Of a stretch of 64,000 bases of DNA, positions 33,000-46,925 are shown piece after piece. Under the pieces are notes generated by a model. It made no database searches, was not told the origin of the DNA, and was given only the letters and a program-made list of their open reading frames with translations. The position numbers and the translations under genes are program-made. The DNA is from Apostichopus japonicus (taxonomy: Eukaryota > Echinodermata > Holothuroidea > Aspidochirotida > Stichopodidae), in the NCBI RefSeq assembly GCF_037975245.1, contig NC_092572.1, forward strand, positions 2,453,501 to 2,517,500, read 5' to 3'. How positions within the stretch are numbered: position 1 is the first letter of the stretch; every line of letters starts with the position of its first letter.

Positions 33000-34900
33000 G
33001 AATTTATAAATGCCCGTACTAACTTGTTAGGCTAACGCTTGGCATGTTGACTAGCGTAGGCCCTAACACAGGCTTAGACGAATATCATATTATCAGTCAC
33101 GGGTTTGGCCTGAATGCGAATGTGTTGTTAAACAACCTTCGGGTGTGATTGTTGATAGCCTAGGCCTGTATTCTGAATCTGAGTTAAAATCGAAGTTTAG
33201 CCCAGGCTTTGGACTAGTGTGTAGCCTAGCTATAGTATCGACCTGGGCAGCACACCGCTGTAAATGATAAACGATCACCTAGGCCTATGACAATGTTCGG
33301 GACAAAAAAAATTCACGGTTGCATACGGTTGCATGTGGCAGTAGCCCAATGCCTTAAATTAAACTAGGCCTTTCCTGTATTTTTGGACCATCTGTTTTAA
33401 AGCTATGCTAAACATCTGTGGTTCTACCGTAGGTAGCTACTGTATGCGACAATATTTTTGTTTCTGAAATGTAAACTCATCAATTTTGGTACTTTTTTTA
33501 AGTGACAAATAGCTCCTAAACTTGTAGAGGTACATATGTTTATGTGGAACGTGTGTTATGTAATTAGTCAGTTCCCAACGGTGCGAAAAGTACTTTCTTT
33601 TATTGTTGTAGAATATGCACGGGGTTTCTTGACGTCACTCCTCATTAATATTTAATTAGGTACAACTTATCATTTTTGAAGATCAATTTCACAGTCATTA
33701 TCTAATTTATATGTCTGGTAATAGTTGAATTTAATGAAGGAAAGGTGTTTAAGCCAATTGCTATTGACAAAAGACACACAAAAGGAGTGGATAGGGAATT
33801 TTGGCCGTATTTTCCGTACGTAAATTATCCATTGTTTAGAAAAAAAATGTTTTTTGGGCATGAATATCATCATTTCCAATTATAAAAACTTGTATATTTG
33901 CTGAAAAAAATCCTTTACCACAAAATAAAATCATTTTCTCTTCAAATCTTTCTGTAAACGAAGTCAAGTCCACGGCAAATATATACGCACATGAATACAG
34001 GTTACGGATAAAGGTTGGTACGTATGGAATTGAATTGCTTGTATCATGGAACTTCATGCTTATATCGAATGCTAAGGGGAACTTTTCATGGCCGTAAAAT
34101 GACTTTCCTTAGCTGTATGGATAGGGGCATAAGGACGCCCGGAGATCATGAAATACTCATTGCCAATACATCGATTTGGTACATCCACACATAACAATAA
34201 ATGCAAGCAATGTCATATCGTAACAATCGCTACTGTTAGTACTACTTGCTGAAATAAGACACTCAACACTGGTTTGCATTTATCACCAGCAATACTTTTA
34301 TTTAGAGACTCTCATGAAGATGGACCCATGCTGGTGATCTTCCAAGTACAAGCCCTGTCACCGACTGCAAAGACTACAAGCCCTGCCAGTGCCCTTTAAA
34401 ATTCACCCTCCTGAAATTGTACATGGGGTTACTAGTATTCAGCCTATGGAGCTCTGGTGGTATCGAGACAGGGGCCTTTGTACTGGGTATATTTTCAAAC
34501 ATAACTAGTTTTGTGGAAAAATGCAGGTTATACAACAGGCAATTAAAACTGACAGCTGAGATGTCATTTTGGCTTAAAAAATGGCCAGGCACAACTCTAT
34601 AGTTCACCCACTGAAAGGACAGTGGTTGCCAATCTGACACCACGATGAGGTCAGCTTTGAGGGATTTTTGGTCACAGCACTTTCTTTTTTTAAATGACAA
34701 CACCTTTTTATTGGTCTCTTTATTACTCGTTCATACTACATAACACTTGGAGACGTAAAGCTGTTAGGAAATATTAACAAGACAACAAACATAGCTATTA
34801 AACTATATGGAAAGACCTCAGGTAAAGCAGTAGGACGGATTGTTTTAATGAAAGGCAAGTCCAGGAATGGCAAGAAAGTTTGGTCGAACAGTTAAAAAGT
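33000..34900. other. No supported gene
   Basis: Several frames of 60-110 codons occur, including 34,374-34,703 on the minus strand. None has splice support, a known motif or a second copy. Sequence is AT-rich. Confidence 0.4.
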
Positions 34901-34914
34901 ACACAAATACAGTA

Positions 34915-35225
34915 TTTTTATGCAGTATTTTTTTGCTGGCATTATTTATAGACACTCGTTTTAATTGATTTACGACATTCATGGCATATGCACGCAGAGT
35001 TGAATGGTTAACTTAAATCAGTTGACTAGTGCCGTATGTTTATGCTGGCTTTATTTCTAGACACTCGTTTTACTTGATTTCCGACGTTCATGGCATATGC
35101 ACGCAAAATTTAATGGTTAACTTAAATCAGTTGATAAGTGCAGTGTTTTTATGCTGCCATTATGTCTAGACACTCGTTATACTTGATTTCGACATTCACG
35201 GTATATGCACGCAACATGTAATGGT
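34915..35225. repeat. 109-bp tandem repeat, interrupted by MITEs
   Basis: Units with TAGACACTCGTTTTACTTGA, ATGCACGCA and TTAACTTAAATCAGTTGA start at about 34,950, 35,060 and 35,169. The fourth unit resumes at 37,767-37,850, after the MITE nest. The 109-bp spacing is regular. Confidence 0.85.
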
Positions 35226-36474
35226 CAGGAACTTAGCCAGGGGGTTTGTGTCAAAACAAAAATTGAAAACTGTTGTTTTTTTTAGCATGGTATTTTGTCA
35301 GTGCTCTTTTGATCTTGAATACTCGTCAGCTCCTTAAACTCGATTAAAATCGTAGTAACATTCAGGCATACTGATTCAGCTCAGGGACGTAGCCAGGGGG
35401 GAGCAGGGGGAGCGACCGCTCCCCCCCCCCTTTCAGTGTCGATTTTTTTTTTAAACTGTCGTTTTTTAGCGTGGTATTTTGTCAGTGCTCTTTTGATCTT
35501 GAATACTCGTCAGCTCCGTTAACTCGATTGTAACCGTAGTAACATTCATGCCTACTGATTCAACTACTTACTTAGTTTGGCAGATGCAATTAGCTAAATT
35601 TAGCTTATAGCCAATTACAAGCCTACAGTTGGCCACTGTGTAATAAAATACATATTGCCTACCTAATCGCACTCTATGGAATGTCACGAACTGTATGCAC
35701 AACAACGTCGACAACGTTCGTTCAATGAGTCGTCCTAAGGTGTTGCACGAACAGCATGTTATGAAGCTAAGCTAGCAATCGTACGTGATACGCACTTCCT
35801 GTAATAAATATTACACTGCTAATACACTGCGATAACGATATTTGTTTTTAGGCCACTGCATATCTGGCAATATTACAAAATATGAAAGTTTATATTGTCC
35901 ATCAGTTAAGTTCGTCAAATGTATTAAAGTCCAGACATTGGACAATAAACAAGAATCATCCTACTGGAAAAAAAATTGTAAAAGAGCACTATGTTTGTCT
36001 TTCTGATATATTATGTAAAAGAACATGTAAAAGAATTCAAACAGAAAACAAAATCTGCTGATTATGATATCATATGATCAGGGGCGTAGCCAGTATGTAG
36101 CACTGTAGGCCCGGGCCTACATTTTTTTGGCCAAGTTATATTTTTTTTAAAACACCCATAATTCAAATCGATAGGCTTCCTGGACGAGTTTAAGTCTATA
36201 GACAGGAAAAACTATTGAAATGAACGTAGCAAGAATATGGCTAAATTAGGTGACCTATTCTTCTGTCATCTAGGCTGTCATTTCTATCGCGTGCCGTTTC
36301 ATTCAACACTCTACCCGCCGAAAAAAGACTAGGATCCGGTTTTGTCAGTTTTTTAACATGTAGTTAAGAACCCGTTTACGCAGATAATATTTCAGTTGAG
36401 AAAACAGTTGAGAAATTTTCATCAGATTGCAATCGTCGGATACCTCTCGCCTTCTCTTATTAGGCTAACTTAAA

Positions 36475-36797
36475 CATTTAATAGCTACAGTTGTATCAAA
36501 GACAATTACTGGCTATAGTTATATCAAAGACATTTCAGGCCTATCTTTGTATCTATAAGTATCAGAAGTTGAAACGTAAGACTACTCTGTACATGTACCT
36601 TGCTAATTTTAAATACATTATGTAGTATTGAATTAGACATTTAATAGCTACAGTTGTATCAAAGACAATTACGGCCTATAGTTGTATCAAAGAAATTTCA
36701 GGCCTATCTTTGTATCTATAAGTATCAGAAGTTGAAACGTAAGACTACTCTGTACATGTACCTTGCTAATTTTAAATACATTATGTAGTATTGAATT
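36475..36797. repeat. 163-bp tandem duplication
   Basis: CATTTAATAGCTACAGTTGT and the following bases repeat at 36,638 with very few differences. This is a recent two-unit duplication within the inserted element. Confidence 0.9.
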
Positions 36798-36889
36798 ACG
36801 TACTATTTTAACTCATTTGTTTTTTGGGTTTAAAAGTAATATTGAATGAGGTGTCTCAAGATAGCAAGAGGCCAGGGAACCAGAATGAA

Positions 36890-37000
36890 CACTCGGGAAG
36901 GGCGGTTTCCGGCCATCTGGGGAGTTTGTAAATTCAAAATTTTTCTTGTGCGCTCCGCGCCAACCGATGGTGGCGCTCCGCTCAGATAGTCGTGCCTACA
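36890..37000 (+). repeat. GCTCCGC hairpin module, occurrence 5
   Basis: ACTCGGGAAGGGCGGTTTCC to GGTGGCGCTCCGCTCAGATA. Very close to the module at 8,229-8,345, although the two lie in different elements. Confidence 0.75.
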
Positions 37001-37879
37001 ACTTTGAAAATCCATATCAATGGCAAAAAGTGCTCCCCCCCCCCCCTTTCAAATGCCTGGCTACGTCGCTGATTCAGCTACTTACTTAGTTTGGCAGATG
37101 CAATTAGCTTAATTTAGCCTATAGCCTATTACAAGCCTACAGTTGGCCACTGCGTAATAAAATACATATTGCCTACCTAACCGCACTCGATTGGAGTGTC
37201 ACGAACCGTATGCAGAATGATGTCGACATCGTTCGTTCTCATCCTTTCTATGATTGGTCCTAAGTTGTTGCACGAACAGCATGTTATGAAGCTAAGCTAG
37301 CAATCGTACGTGATACGCGCTTCCTATAAACAATGATTACACTGCTAAAACATTGCGATAACGATATTTGTTTTTTAGCCACTGCACATCTGGCTGTCTT
37401 ACAAAATATGAAAGTTCATATTGTCCATCAGTTAAGTTCGTCAAATGTATTAAGGTCCAGACATTGGACAATAAACAAGAATCATCCTACTGGAAAAAAA
37501 GTGTAAAGAGCACTATGTTTGTCTTTCTGATATAATAAGTAAAAGAGCATATAAAGTATTCAAACAGGAAACAAAATCTGCTGATAATGTGATATCATAT
37601 GATAATGATGAAACTGGCAAAACATTCCACCAGATCGCATCTAAGGACCTTCAATTGTTCAAAAATATCTCAAAGGGGGGGGGGGACACCCCTCCCCTTA
37701 AACCTTCCCCCACATCAACCGCAAAATGCGCCCCCTCCACCTTTCAAATTCCTGGCTGCGTCGCTGTTAATGGTTCACTTAAATCAGTTGACTATTGCCG
37801 TAATTTTATGCTGGCATTATTTCTAGACACTCGTTTTACTTGATTTCACGATACTACCCGGTTCCTAATATATTACCCG

Positions 37880-38125
37880 AATCCTACGCAAAGTGTGATT
37901 TTTTTTTTTTTTTTTTTTTTGGCAAACCGATGGTTACTCGAGATTTACCCATTGACTTAGTGTGATGTTAGGCGATCAAAGTTTTAGGCGATCAAAGATA
38001 ACAGCAATAATGAAAGTATGCCATTGGTATCTTATAACTGCCTCACAATTTCAACAAATAAACAGACGGTTAGGCTAGATTTTCCTATTGACTTAGTGTG
38101 GAGTTAGGCTACCATGTGAAAGAAA
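37880..38125. repeat. T-run and GATGGTTAG repeat, second locus
   Basis: A run of about 24 T is followed by GGCAAACCGATGGTTA and, at about 38,060, CAGACGGTTAGGCTAGATTT with TTGACTTAGTGTGG. Same family as 9,541-10,000. Confidence 0.65.
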
Positions 38126-38129
38126 TTGA

Positions 38130-39290
38130 AAGAATTCTCACAATTATTATTCATTCATTCGTTTATTTCATAGAAGGAAAGACTGTCAAGGAATTTTACG
38201 AGATGTTACTAATGGATTATAGACGGGATAACTAAAAAATAATAATAGCAAGTGGCTTTTAACCAAAAGTTTACTCCAAATGCGATCAAATTGCGCGAAT
38301 CGCGCAATTTCGTGGCTAATTCGAACCATGGGCCTGCATAATAGATCTAGTAGTAGTAAAAACTGTTTAAGAGCTAAATTGGATATTTATATGGTCTGAT
38401 CCAATAGAGGTGAAGAACAAACATAAGCAGTGGCGGCAGTGCGATGATAGTAGTGATGTTAATTACATGAAGTTATAAACAAGTTAATGAAAGAAACAAA
38501 AGCAAATAGAAATTATTTAGGTAGGTTGTATACCTTATCTTACACCTATTTGAACATGAACGCATTGTCAGTGGAGAATATAATTCATTTGTTGTAGCAT
38601 CCAATATGTAATTTCTTGATAATGGCGATACACGAGGGTAAACAATTTTGTCCCGGTACCCGGAAACCCGACGGGTAACGGCTCTCGGGTACCCGGTTCC
38701 CGATTTTTGGACCCGTGTAAACACTAAAACACATAGCCTTAAACATCATCATACACACTTTATTTGTATACCGTACAGCAGGGTGCATCGTATGCCGTTC
38801 ATGCCTGCATATATGGTAACTAATATACGCGCAAATTTCTCGCTTCGCAATTTGACAATCATTTTGTTATTTTATATTAATTAAAGGTTGCATCATTAAA
38901 TGTTTTTTGTACACATTAAAGGTAAACCACTACACGCTTCCCTTACGCACAAGCCAGCGTATTGCCCGGGTCATAATATATTTAAGTATTGCGTGTACCT
39001 GTGGAGGTACTATAAAGTGCAGGTTTTCATGGAGGACAGCATCCTAGATGCAAGTTTTACTGAGCCGACGCACGCATTTCAAGATGTTGTTGCGTCCCGT
39101 GGACGCAAGTTTTTAAGTCCCAGTAACAATACTGCTTATACCATATAGCAACTTTTAGCATTGTTATTGGTACACAATACAATTTCAAGCTTGCATATAA
39201 GTCAAAATACTTAATAAATACACTGAGGTTTGCAGGGATGTCAAAGGTGAATTGTACTACCAGGTTGGTGTGATATAACAATCGACCTGA
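38130..39290. other. No supported gene
   Basis: Contains a CCCGGTACCCGG/CGGGTACCCG-rich imperfect inverted segment at about 38,650-38,715, which may be a MITE remnant. The open frames overlap on both strands here and are not credible genes. Confidence 0.4.
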
Positions 39291-39365
39291 ATTATAACAC
39301 TTTGAATGATTAGTATCGTAGGAAGGTTAACATTGACAAGTCTTCATAGGTCTCGTACTTGGTAT

Positions 39366-39878
39366 ATATTGTACCATGTTAATTGGAGGAACACCCTGTT
39401 GATGTTGGTGGAGGTTAAAGATCATCCAGGGTCAACAGAGATCATATGCATTTTTGCATTGTGGATATTGGAGTTGAAAGGTAATATAGAGTTCCAAAAG
39501 TGTAAAGGACTAAAAATAAATTGACAGATTTCATGCATGGGGTTTTGAACGTTCCATATTAAGTAGACTCATTTTGTCTTTGGCATAGGTCGAAGGTCAT
39601 ATATGATCAGGAGAATGTGTTTCCACTTTCTCTGTTTCAGTTGCACGAAAGTGCTTAAGTACTAGGTCATATTATAAAGAAAGCCTTACAAATATGGTAT
39701 TGTAATGATTGAAGGCAAAACCAAATATACAATCCACATTTTCACTGTGTGTACTCTATGATCAAGCATGTTTTGTTTTTCTTGGTTCCAAACAGAGACA
39801 GACTTCTTTGGCACAGAAGAGGAACGGAACTTCCTTGGAAGAATATTATGGTGGACCTTTTGAGTGATGATTATTTTC
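39366..39878. repeat. Direct repeat of about 520 bp, left copy
   Basis: From ATATATTGTACCATGTTAAT to TTTTGAGTGATGATTAT. It matches 40,604-41,158, which has an extra stretch of about 45 bp and later point changes. Between the copies lie an AACGTT-type repeat and a SINE. The 64-72 codon frames here contain no known motif. Confidence 0.85.
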
Positions 39879-40364
39879 TATCACATGTGCTTTCTCTGAC
39901 AATGTCGTGATTTGTGCTTTATTAAGATATATTTACAGTACAGAAAGCACTCATGTCTTATTAACTATTTTCTGATAGTGTTGGAAGCACCAGACAGTGC
40001 CCATCATTCTGAATCTCATGTTTCATTACATTCACAACTCGAATAACCCGTCTAAAGTACTCACAGAAGTTTTCGAAGTGATTTTAGATGTCATGACATA
40101 TTTTATAACGTTATTATAACATTTGTCAAAACATTACTATCACGTCTTCACAACTTTTTCTGAAGCATTTTTGAAACATTGAGCTGACATCGATATAATG
40201 TTATATAAAACATTGTAGAAATGTTAACCTGCTATTCTAGCGACTCAACATATAATGTTTTAATAACATTCCTTTATAACGTTATCATGACATTTGTCAA
40301 AATGTTATAATAACATCTTAACAACATTTTCCGCAATATTTAAAAAACGTTGTGGTGACAACAA

Positions 40365-40603
40365 GGAGTGTTAGCTCAGTGGTTAACGCCGGTGCCTTTC
40401 AATCATAAGGTCCCCGGTTCGAGTCACTCCAAGATTAAGGTATGTCGTCCAGTTACAGAGTTGTTGACATTTGACAATTCATAATCATGGACGTAAAATA
40501 TGAATGTAAGAGACTGACTTCTGTCAGCTTGTGGCTTTGATAATCCAACGAGGCTTCTTCGAGGGTTCCTGCTTGCAGAAGGATCTATAATACATACATC
40601 GAA
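40365..40603 (+). mobile_element. tRNA-derived SINE
   Basis: The head (40,365-40,430) starts GGAGTGTTAGCTCAGTGGTT, a good box A, and has GGTTCGAGTC as box B. The acceptor ends GGAGTG and CACTCC pair. The anticodon arm does not fold with normal geometry, so this is not a working tRNA. The tail has CTGACTTCTGTCAGCTTGTG, GAGGCTTCTTCGAGG, CTGCTTGCAGAAGGATCT and a TACATACAT end. The tail recurs inverted at 42,790-42,876. Confidence 0.75.
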
Positions 40604-41158
40604 ATATATTGTACCATGTTAATTGGAGGAACACCCTATTGATGTTGGTGGAGGTTAAAGATCATCTAGGGTCAACAGAGATCATATGCATTTTTGCATC
40701 GTGGATATTGGAGTTGAAAGGTAATATAGAGTTCCAAAAGTGTGAAGGACGAAAACATGGTATTGCAAGTTTTGACAAATTTCCAAAAACAAATACAAAA
40801 TAAATTGACAGATTTCATGCATGGGGTTTTGAACGTTCCATATTAAGTAGACTCATTTTGTCTTTGGCATAGGTCGAAGGTCATATATGATCAGGAGAAT
40901 GTGTTTCCACTTTCTCTGTTTCAGTTGCACGAAAAGTGCTTAAGTACTATGTCATATTATAAAGAAAGCCTTACAAATATGGCATGTAATGATTGAAGGC
41001 AAAGCCAAATCTACAATCCACATTTTCACTGTGTGTTATTCTATGATCAAGCATGTTTTGTTTTTCTTGGTTCAAACAGAGACAGAGTTCTTTGGCACAG
41101 AAGAGGAACGGAACTTCCTTAGAAGAATATTAGGGTGGATCTTTTGAGTGATGATTAT
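40604..41158. repeat. Direct repeat of about 520 bp, right copy
   Basis: Second copy of 39,366-39,878, directly after the SINE tail. Ends at a TA microsatellite (41,160-41,206). Confidence 0.85.
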
Positions 41159-41159
41159 G

Positions 41160-41206
<47 letters not shown>
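41160..41206. repeat. TA microsatellite
   Basis: About 22 TA units. It lies where the right direct repeat stops matching. Confidence 0.95.
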
Positions 41207-41211
<5 letters not shown>

Positions 41212-41264
41212 TTAATTGAAATCGTAATGAGTTGTAGAATCCAGAACGGTAAATAAACTTCCAG

Positions 41265-41335
41265 TCTCCACCTGGATTCGAACCCGGGACTCCCGCTGTA
41301 TATGCGGATACCCTAACCACTGATTATATGTATAG
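41265..41335 (-). repeat. tRNA-like SINE head or tRNA pseudogene
   Basis: On the minus strand, AATCAGTGGTTAGGGTATCC gives a box A, TCCGC-ATATACA-GCGGG gives a clean anticodon arm (formal anticodon ATA), and GGGTTCGAATCC gives a perfect box B. The acceptor stem does not pair, so a tRNA-derived SINE head or pseudogene is more likely than a tRNA gene. Confidence 0.6.
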
Positions 41336-41939
41336 AGGTTCGAAACTGGTAAGGAAGGTCGTAATTCCAGTGTAGTCGATTCGATGTTTCGACTTTGGGT
41401 TTATTTGTTTATACATATAAATGTATATATATATATAGGTTGCCCACTCCTATTAAAGTCTATATCAATTAGTTCTCTTTCAGGAAAAGTGCCAACAACA
41501 ATAAATTTGCAATTTGAGAACATCTTTTTTGATATGCTATCAATTATGTTTTTTTCTTTTATTGTGGCTTGCATGTTGAAGATCATGAATGGAAGTACTT
41601 GTAGTGCAAACATTGAGTGAATTAAGCCAAATTTAGAACCATTCAATTTAGGTCTCCCAGGAACAGCATGAGAAAATTGTCTACTACTGAGTGAAGATGT
41701 TTGGTTACAAGTTACGAAACCTTCAGGCTCTGATAGCAACAAATCCTCATTATTATGATGCAAACATTGAAAATGCAATGAATGGCCCAACCTGTTAGCT
41801 ATCCAGTGTTGGGTAGTGTTAGCTAGTGAGAACTTCTATTTAGACTTAGAGACCACATTACTCTTGTGATTTAGTGTGCAAGCCAATAGGGCTTTAATGG
41901 GCATATTCCATCTTCAGAGCATCGAAAGTATAACCAGTC

Positions 41940-42115
41940 TGAAGCTATGTCAGGATTCATGCCCGGATTCATCCCAGGATTCAAACTCATCACAGGATTT
42001 ATCACAAGATTCATCCTTAGATTCAGATTTATCACCAGATTTATCCCCGGATTCAGACTAATCACAAGATGTATTACAGGATTCATTTTAATCACGTGAT
42101 TCATGTGTAACGAGT
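41940..42115. repeat. Degenerate GGATTCATC minisatellite
   Basis: About a dozen short units (AGGATTCATCCC, AGATTCAT, GGATTTATCACA) with steps of 12 or 18 bp. Both strands appear open (SQDSSLDSDLSPD on plus; NPVIHLVISLNPG on minus), as expected of such a repeat. Not annotated as a gene. Confidence 0.8.
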
Positions 42116-42449
42116 GCAATCGTATGCAAAGTGAGACCGGTGCGGAAGCATTAAGTTTATTGCACCCTTTCATTCGAAAATCAGTATTTCCACATCCTTC
42201 TCCATAGTCTCACTCGCATTTATCTAAAAATTAAGATCTATCCCCAGACTCATCCCCAAACAGCTTTATCACCTGTAACGTATTGCACTTAACTGCACTT
42301 TACAACCATCACATTCATCAGTTATAGAGTTAGCTAGACCCCTTTGACCCACAGCTTGGTAATATGCCTACATATGGTATATAATGATGGAAACAATTAT
42401 GTGTGAACGTACTGAGTCAATACAGAAATCATTTGATTTATTCAGTATA

Positions 42450-42785
42450 CAGACCCAGCAAACACAAACATGATCTTAAAATATCAGGAAAATACTTGAA
42501 CAAATGTTATGATAACGTTATAAATAGGGTTATTAAAACGGTAAATGTTGAATCGCTAGAAAAGCCGGATAACATTTTCACAACGTTTTATATAACGGTA
42601 TTTTGATATCAGCACAACGTTCTTAAGATGTTGCAGAAAATGTTGTAAAGGCTTTATAATAACTTTTAAAACAAATAAAGATAACATTATAAAATAACGT
42701 TATAAAAAAACATTAAATGTTGAGTCGCTAGAATAGCAGGAAAACGTTTTCAAAACGCTTTACATAACGTTATTTCGATGTATGT
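42450..42785 (-). repeat. AACGTT-type repeat, inverted copy
   Basis: Starts with GACCCAGCAAACACAAACAT. Phrases such as ATAACGTTATAA and GTTGAGTCGCTAGAATAGCA match the reverse complement of 40,180-40,360 (TGCTATTCTAGCGACTCAAC). Confidence 0.7.
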
Positions 42786-42789
42786 ATTT

Positions 42790-42876
42790 GTATGTATTTT
42801 AGATCCTCCTGCAAGCAGGAACTCGCGAAGAAGCCTCATTGGCTTATCAAAGCCGCAAGCTGACAGAAGTCAGTCT
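42790..42876 (-). mobile_element. SINE tail fragment, inverted
   Basis: ATCCTCCTGCAAGCAGGAAC, then GAAGAAGCCTCATTGGCTTA and GCTGACAGAAGTCAGTC. This is the reverse complement of the tail of the SINE at 40,365-40,603. Confidence 0.75.
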
Positions 42877-45365
42877 TAAAAAAAAAAAATAAGTGGTTTC
42901 TGCTGTTACGGTGAGTGGAGCAATATATCTATAACTTCAGAATTGCAATTTAAGTTATTGAGAGGAAAGTCGTTGTACAGGACAATGTGGACATGTTTAT
43001 ATGGACGGTCCCAATAATCCCCCTATATACATAACTTTATATACAGTAGGAAACTTAAAAAACGATTGTATATGCAAGGTACATAATATGCGTACAGTTT
43101 AATACTAAACGAAAATCCAGACCAAAAGTGTAAACAAGAGGGCAATCCGCGGAGTTGCATATCTCATTGCCAGCATACTGAATACAGACACAGATAACAT
43201 GCAATACCCATGCAATTTAACCAATGTCACAAAAGTATATATGATATAAGCCTTTCGAACCTCTATAATGTACTAACTGTTCGCCATAACAGTGTATATG
43301 TATGGTACGCCAAATGATACGCTATAATTCAACACACTACACAATGGCAACAATATTAGGTACAAGTACCTTATTTTTCACTCATATTTTATACAAATTA
43401 TTATGTTAGCTTATGATAAATCCATCCATCAGTTTTCAACAAAAGGTGTTAAATATCTCTTTTATTGTTTGTTTTGCTCTTGCTCCATATTCAGTCCCAG
43501 TAACTAATTAGTCTGATATTGGGTTTGCCACTGTTCTATTTGAACGCAATAAAACTACTTTTGAATTGGTCAAAGAGCATTAGAAGTCTGTCACAACGAT
43601 TCCCAACGATCCCACATGATGCAAGAGAAAAGATGGCCGGGCTGACTTACGACATGTGAAGGCCAGGTGAGAGAACATCGTCTCCACTATCCAATTGACG
43701 TCCATATTGTCCAAGACCAGGATGCAATGCTGCCGTCGTTGGGGATGACCCCTTCGCAGACTGCTTCCATCAAAAGTTACAAGAGGAAGTATCCCGTAGC
43801 GAGACTTTAGCCAATTCAGGGTTTAGGACTACTAAAAGACGCCCGAGAGTTAACAGACCAGCCAGAGGAGAGAGACCATACGGGACAACGACCGCTCCTC
43901 CATCCGTCCGGCCCTAGGGGTGCCCACCTCGCCATGGCAAAAGATGGGGGTGGGGGGAGACTATCAAACTTTCCCAGAAATGGGAGTAGGCCTACATAGG
44001 CGGGGACAAGTGGGTGTAAGACACAATTGCAAAGGGGTACAAGATATAATTCACCTTCAGCCCGCCTTTCGGCGGCGTATGAAGACCCACGGGTCCCGTC
44101 AAACTTTCATCTCTCGAGGGGGAGAATTTGGCTCTGCTAGTCAAGCAAGCAATTTTAGAGGCACCGGTACAGGCGGGACCCCTCTTCCGGTCCTCATTCT
44201 CTTTAACCAACAAATGGAATGGTACCTCGTGTCCTATTTAAACCTAAAACCCCTCAATTCAAATTATGTCAGGCCAAAACATGTCCGTATGGAAACTCTA
44301 AAGCTTATCATACCACTGCTCAGAAAAGTTATGTGGGAGGCGACCGTAGACCTCTAGAACATTTACCTACACATCCTGACGTTCAACTACGAAGGCCAGG
44401 ACTTCCAATTCCGAGCACTACCTTTTAGACTGTCCACTACTGTGCATGATCGGCAAGGTCTTGAGGAAGATTCGCGTCTCCAGGGGCAGGTTCATCGTGG
44501 TCGCCACATTCAGGCCTTTCAGACTCTGGTTCGGGGAGATACTCCTACTACTCATGGACGTCTCAAGGATCCTGCTAGACACGCCCCACCTGCTTTATCA
44601 GAGATGGAGCACACTCATACACCCAGACATCAAGGGGCCGAATTAGTTGCTGGAGGTTGTCCGGACTAGACTCAGACATAGATGCTTTTCGGAGGCAGCT
44701 ACCGCAGTGGTGGCCGACGCTAGGAGAAGAACAATCGATGCGACTTACGATTCCCGCCTGCGCAAACTCAGCGAATGGTACCGACCGAGACAGGTTTTGT
44801 CGACTGAGGTACCTTAAGCGCAGAAAGCTGAGATTCTCCACTCCCTTTTCCAAGACGGCAGGCAGGTCTCGACTTTCAAAAACTACAGGTCGGCGATCTA
44901 GGACGGTTCCATGCCAGAAAACAACAAAGACATTGCCCAGCTCATTTGCGGGATAGCTAACAGGTGCCCAAGAATTCGAAGACTGTCCCCGTCCATCACG
45001 AGACTACCATATGAACCGATGGCGACGTCGTCTTTTGCTGCATCAAACAAGGAAACGCTGCTCCTCGTCGCTTTGGCGTCTGCCAGGAGGAGGAGTTGCC
45101 TTCACGCTCTCTCAACCGAATCCGACCATATCAGGTTCGAGACCCAAGGGGTGAAGATGTTCCCTTATCCGTCCTTCCTGGCGAAGAATCAAGAACTCAA
45201 TTTCCTGCTGGGGGGCATCTTCATCCCACAGATTAAGAACCTCTCATCAGTCCTTGAAGACAAGCAGTGGTGTCCTGTCAGGGCACTGAAGTGGTACCTC
45301 TACAAAACAGAGGCGCTGCGGGGGGTCAACGACGCAGTTATTCATCTTGCCTCGTACACCTTTCT

Positions 45366-46925
<1,560 letters not shown>

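Larger units (their letters stand above)
36079..37010. mobile_element. Third-level insertion in the MITE nest
   Basis: CAGGGGCGTAGCCAG starts at 36,079 in the middle of family sequence (after CATATGAT). The segment is unlike the parent. It contains a 163-bp tandem duplication (36,475-36,797) and the GCTCCGC hairpin module (36,890-37,000). The right end with a matching target duplication was not found, so the 3' ends of this insert and its host appear fused. Confidence 0.6.
35382..37071. mobile_element. Inner hAT-type MITE of the same family
   Basis: Starts CAGGGACGTAGCCAGG and ends CCTGGCTACGTCGCTG, with the exact 8-bp target duplication ATTCAGCT at 35,374-35,381 and 37,072-37,079. It is inserted inside the outer member of its own family and carries a further insertion at 36,079. 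Confidence 0.9.
35226..37766. mobile_element. Outer hAT-type MITE of the nested set
   Basis: Starts CAGGAACTTAGCCAGGGGG and ends CCTGGCTGCGTCGCTG. The target duplication is GTAATGGT / TTAATGGT (35,218-35,225 and 37,767-37,774, one mismatch). It belongs to the same family as 3,460-4,259, in the opposite orientation. Its body resumes after the inner insertion at 37,072. Confidence 0.85.

Noticed and set aside
34374-34703. 109-codon minus frame
   Set aside because: Length alone is not convincing. There is no signal peptide, known motif, splice context or second copy.
40365-40430. Functional tRNA gene
   Set aside because: Boxes A and B are good, but the anticodon arm cannot form 5 bp with a 7-base loop and the T arm is irregular. 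It continues into a SINE tail.
41871-42173. 100-codon minus frame rich in NPG/NLVI repeats
   Set aside because: It is a translation of the degenerate GGATTCATC minisatellite and is open on both strands for that reason.
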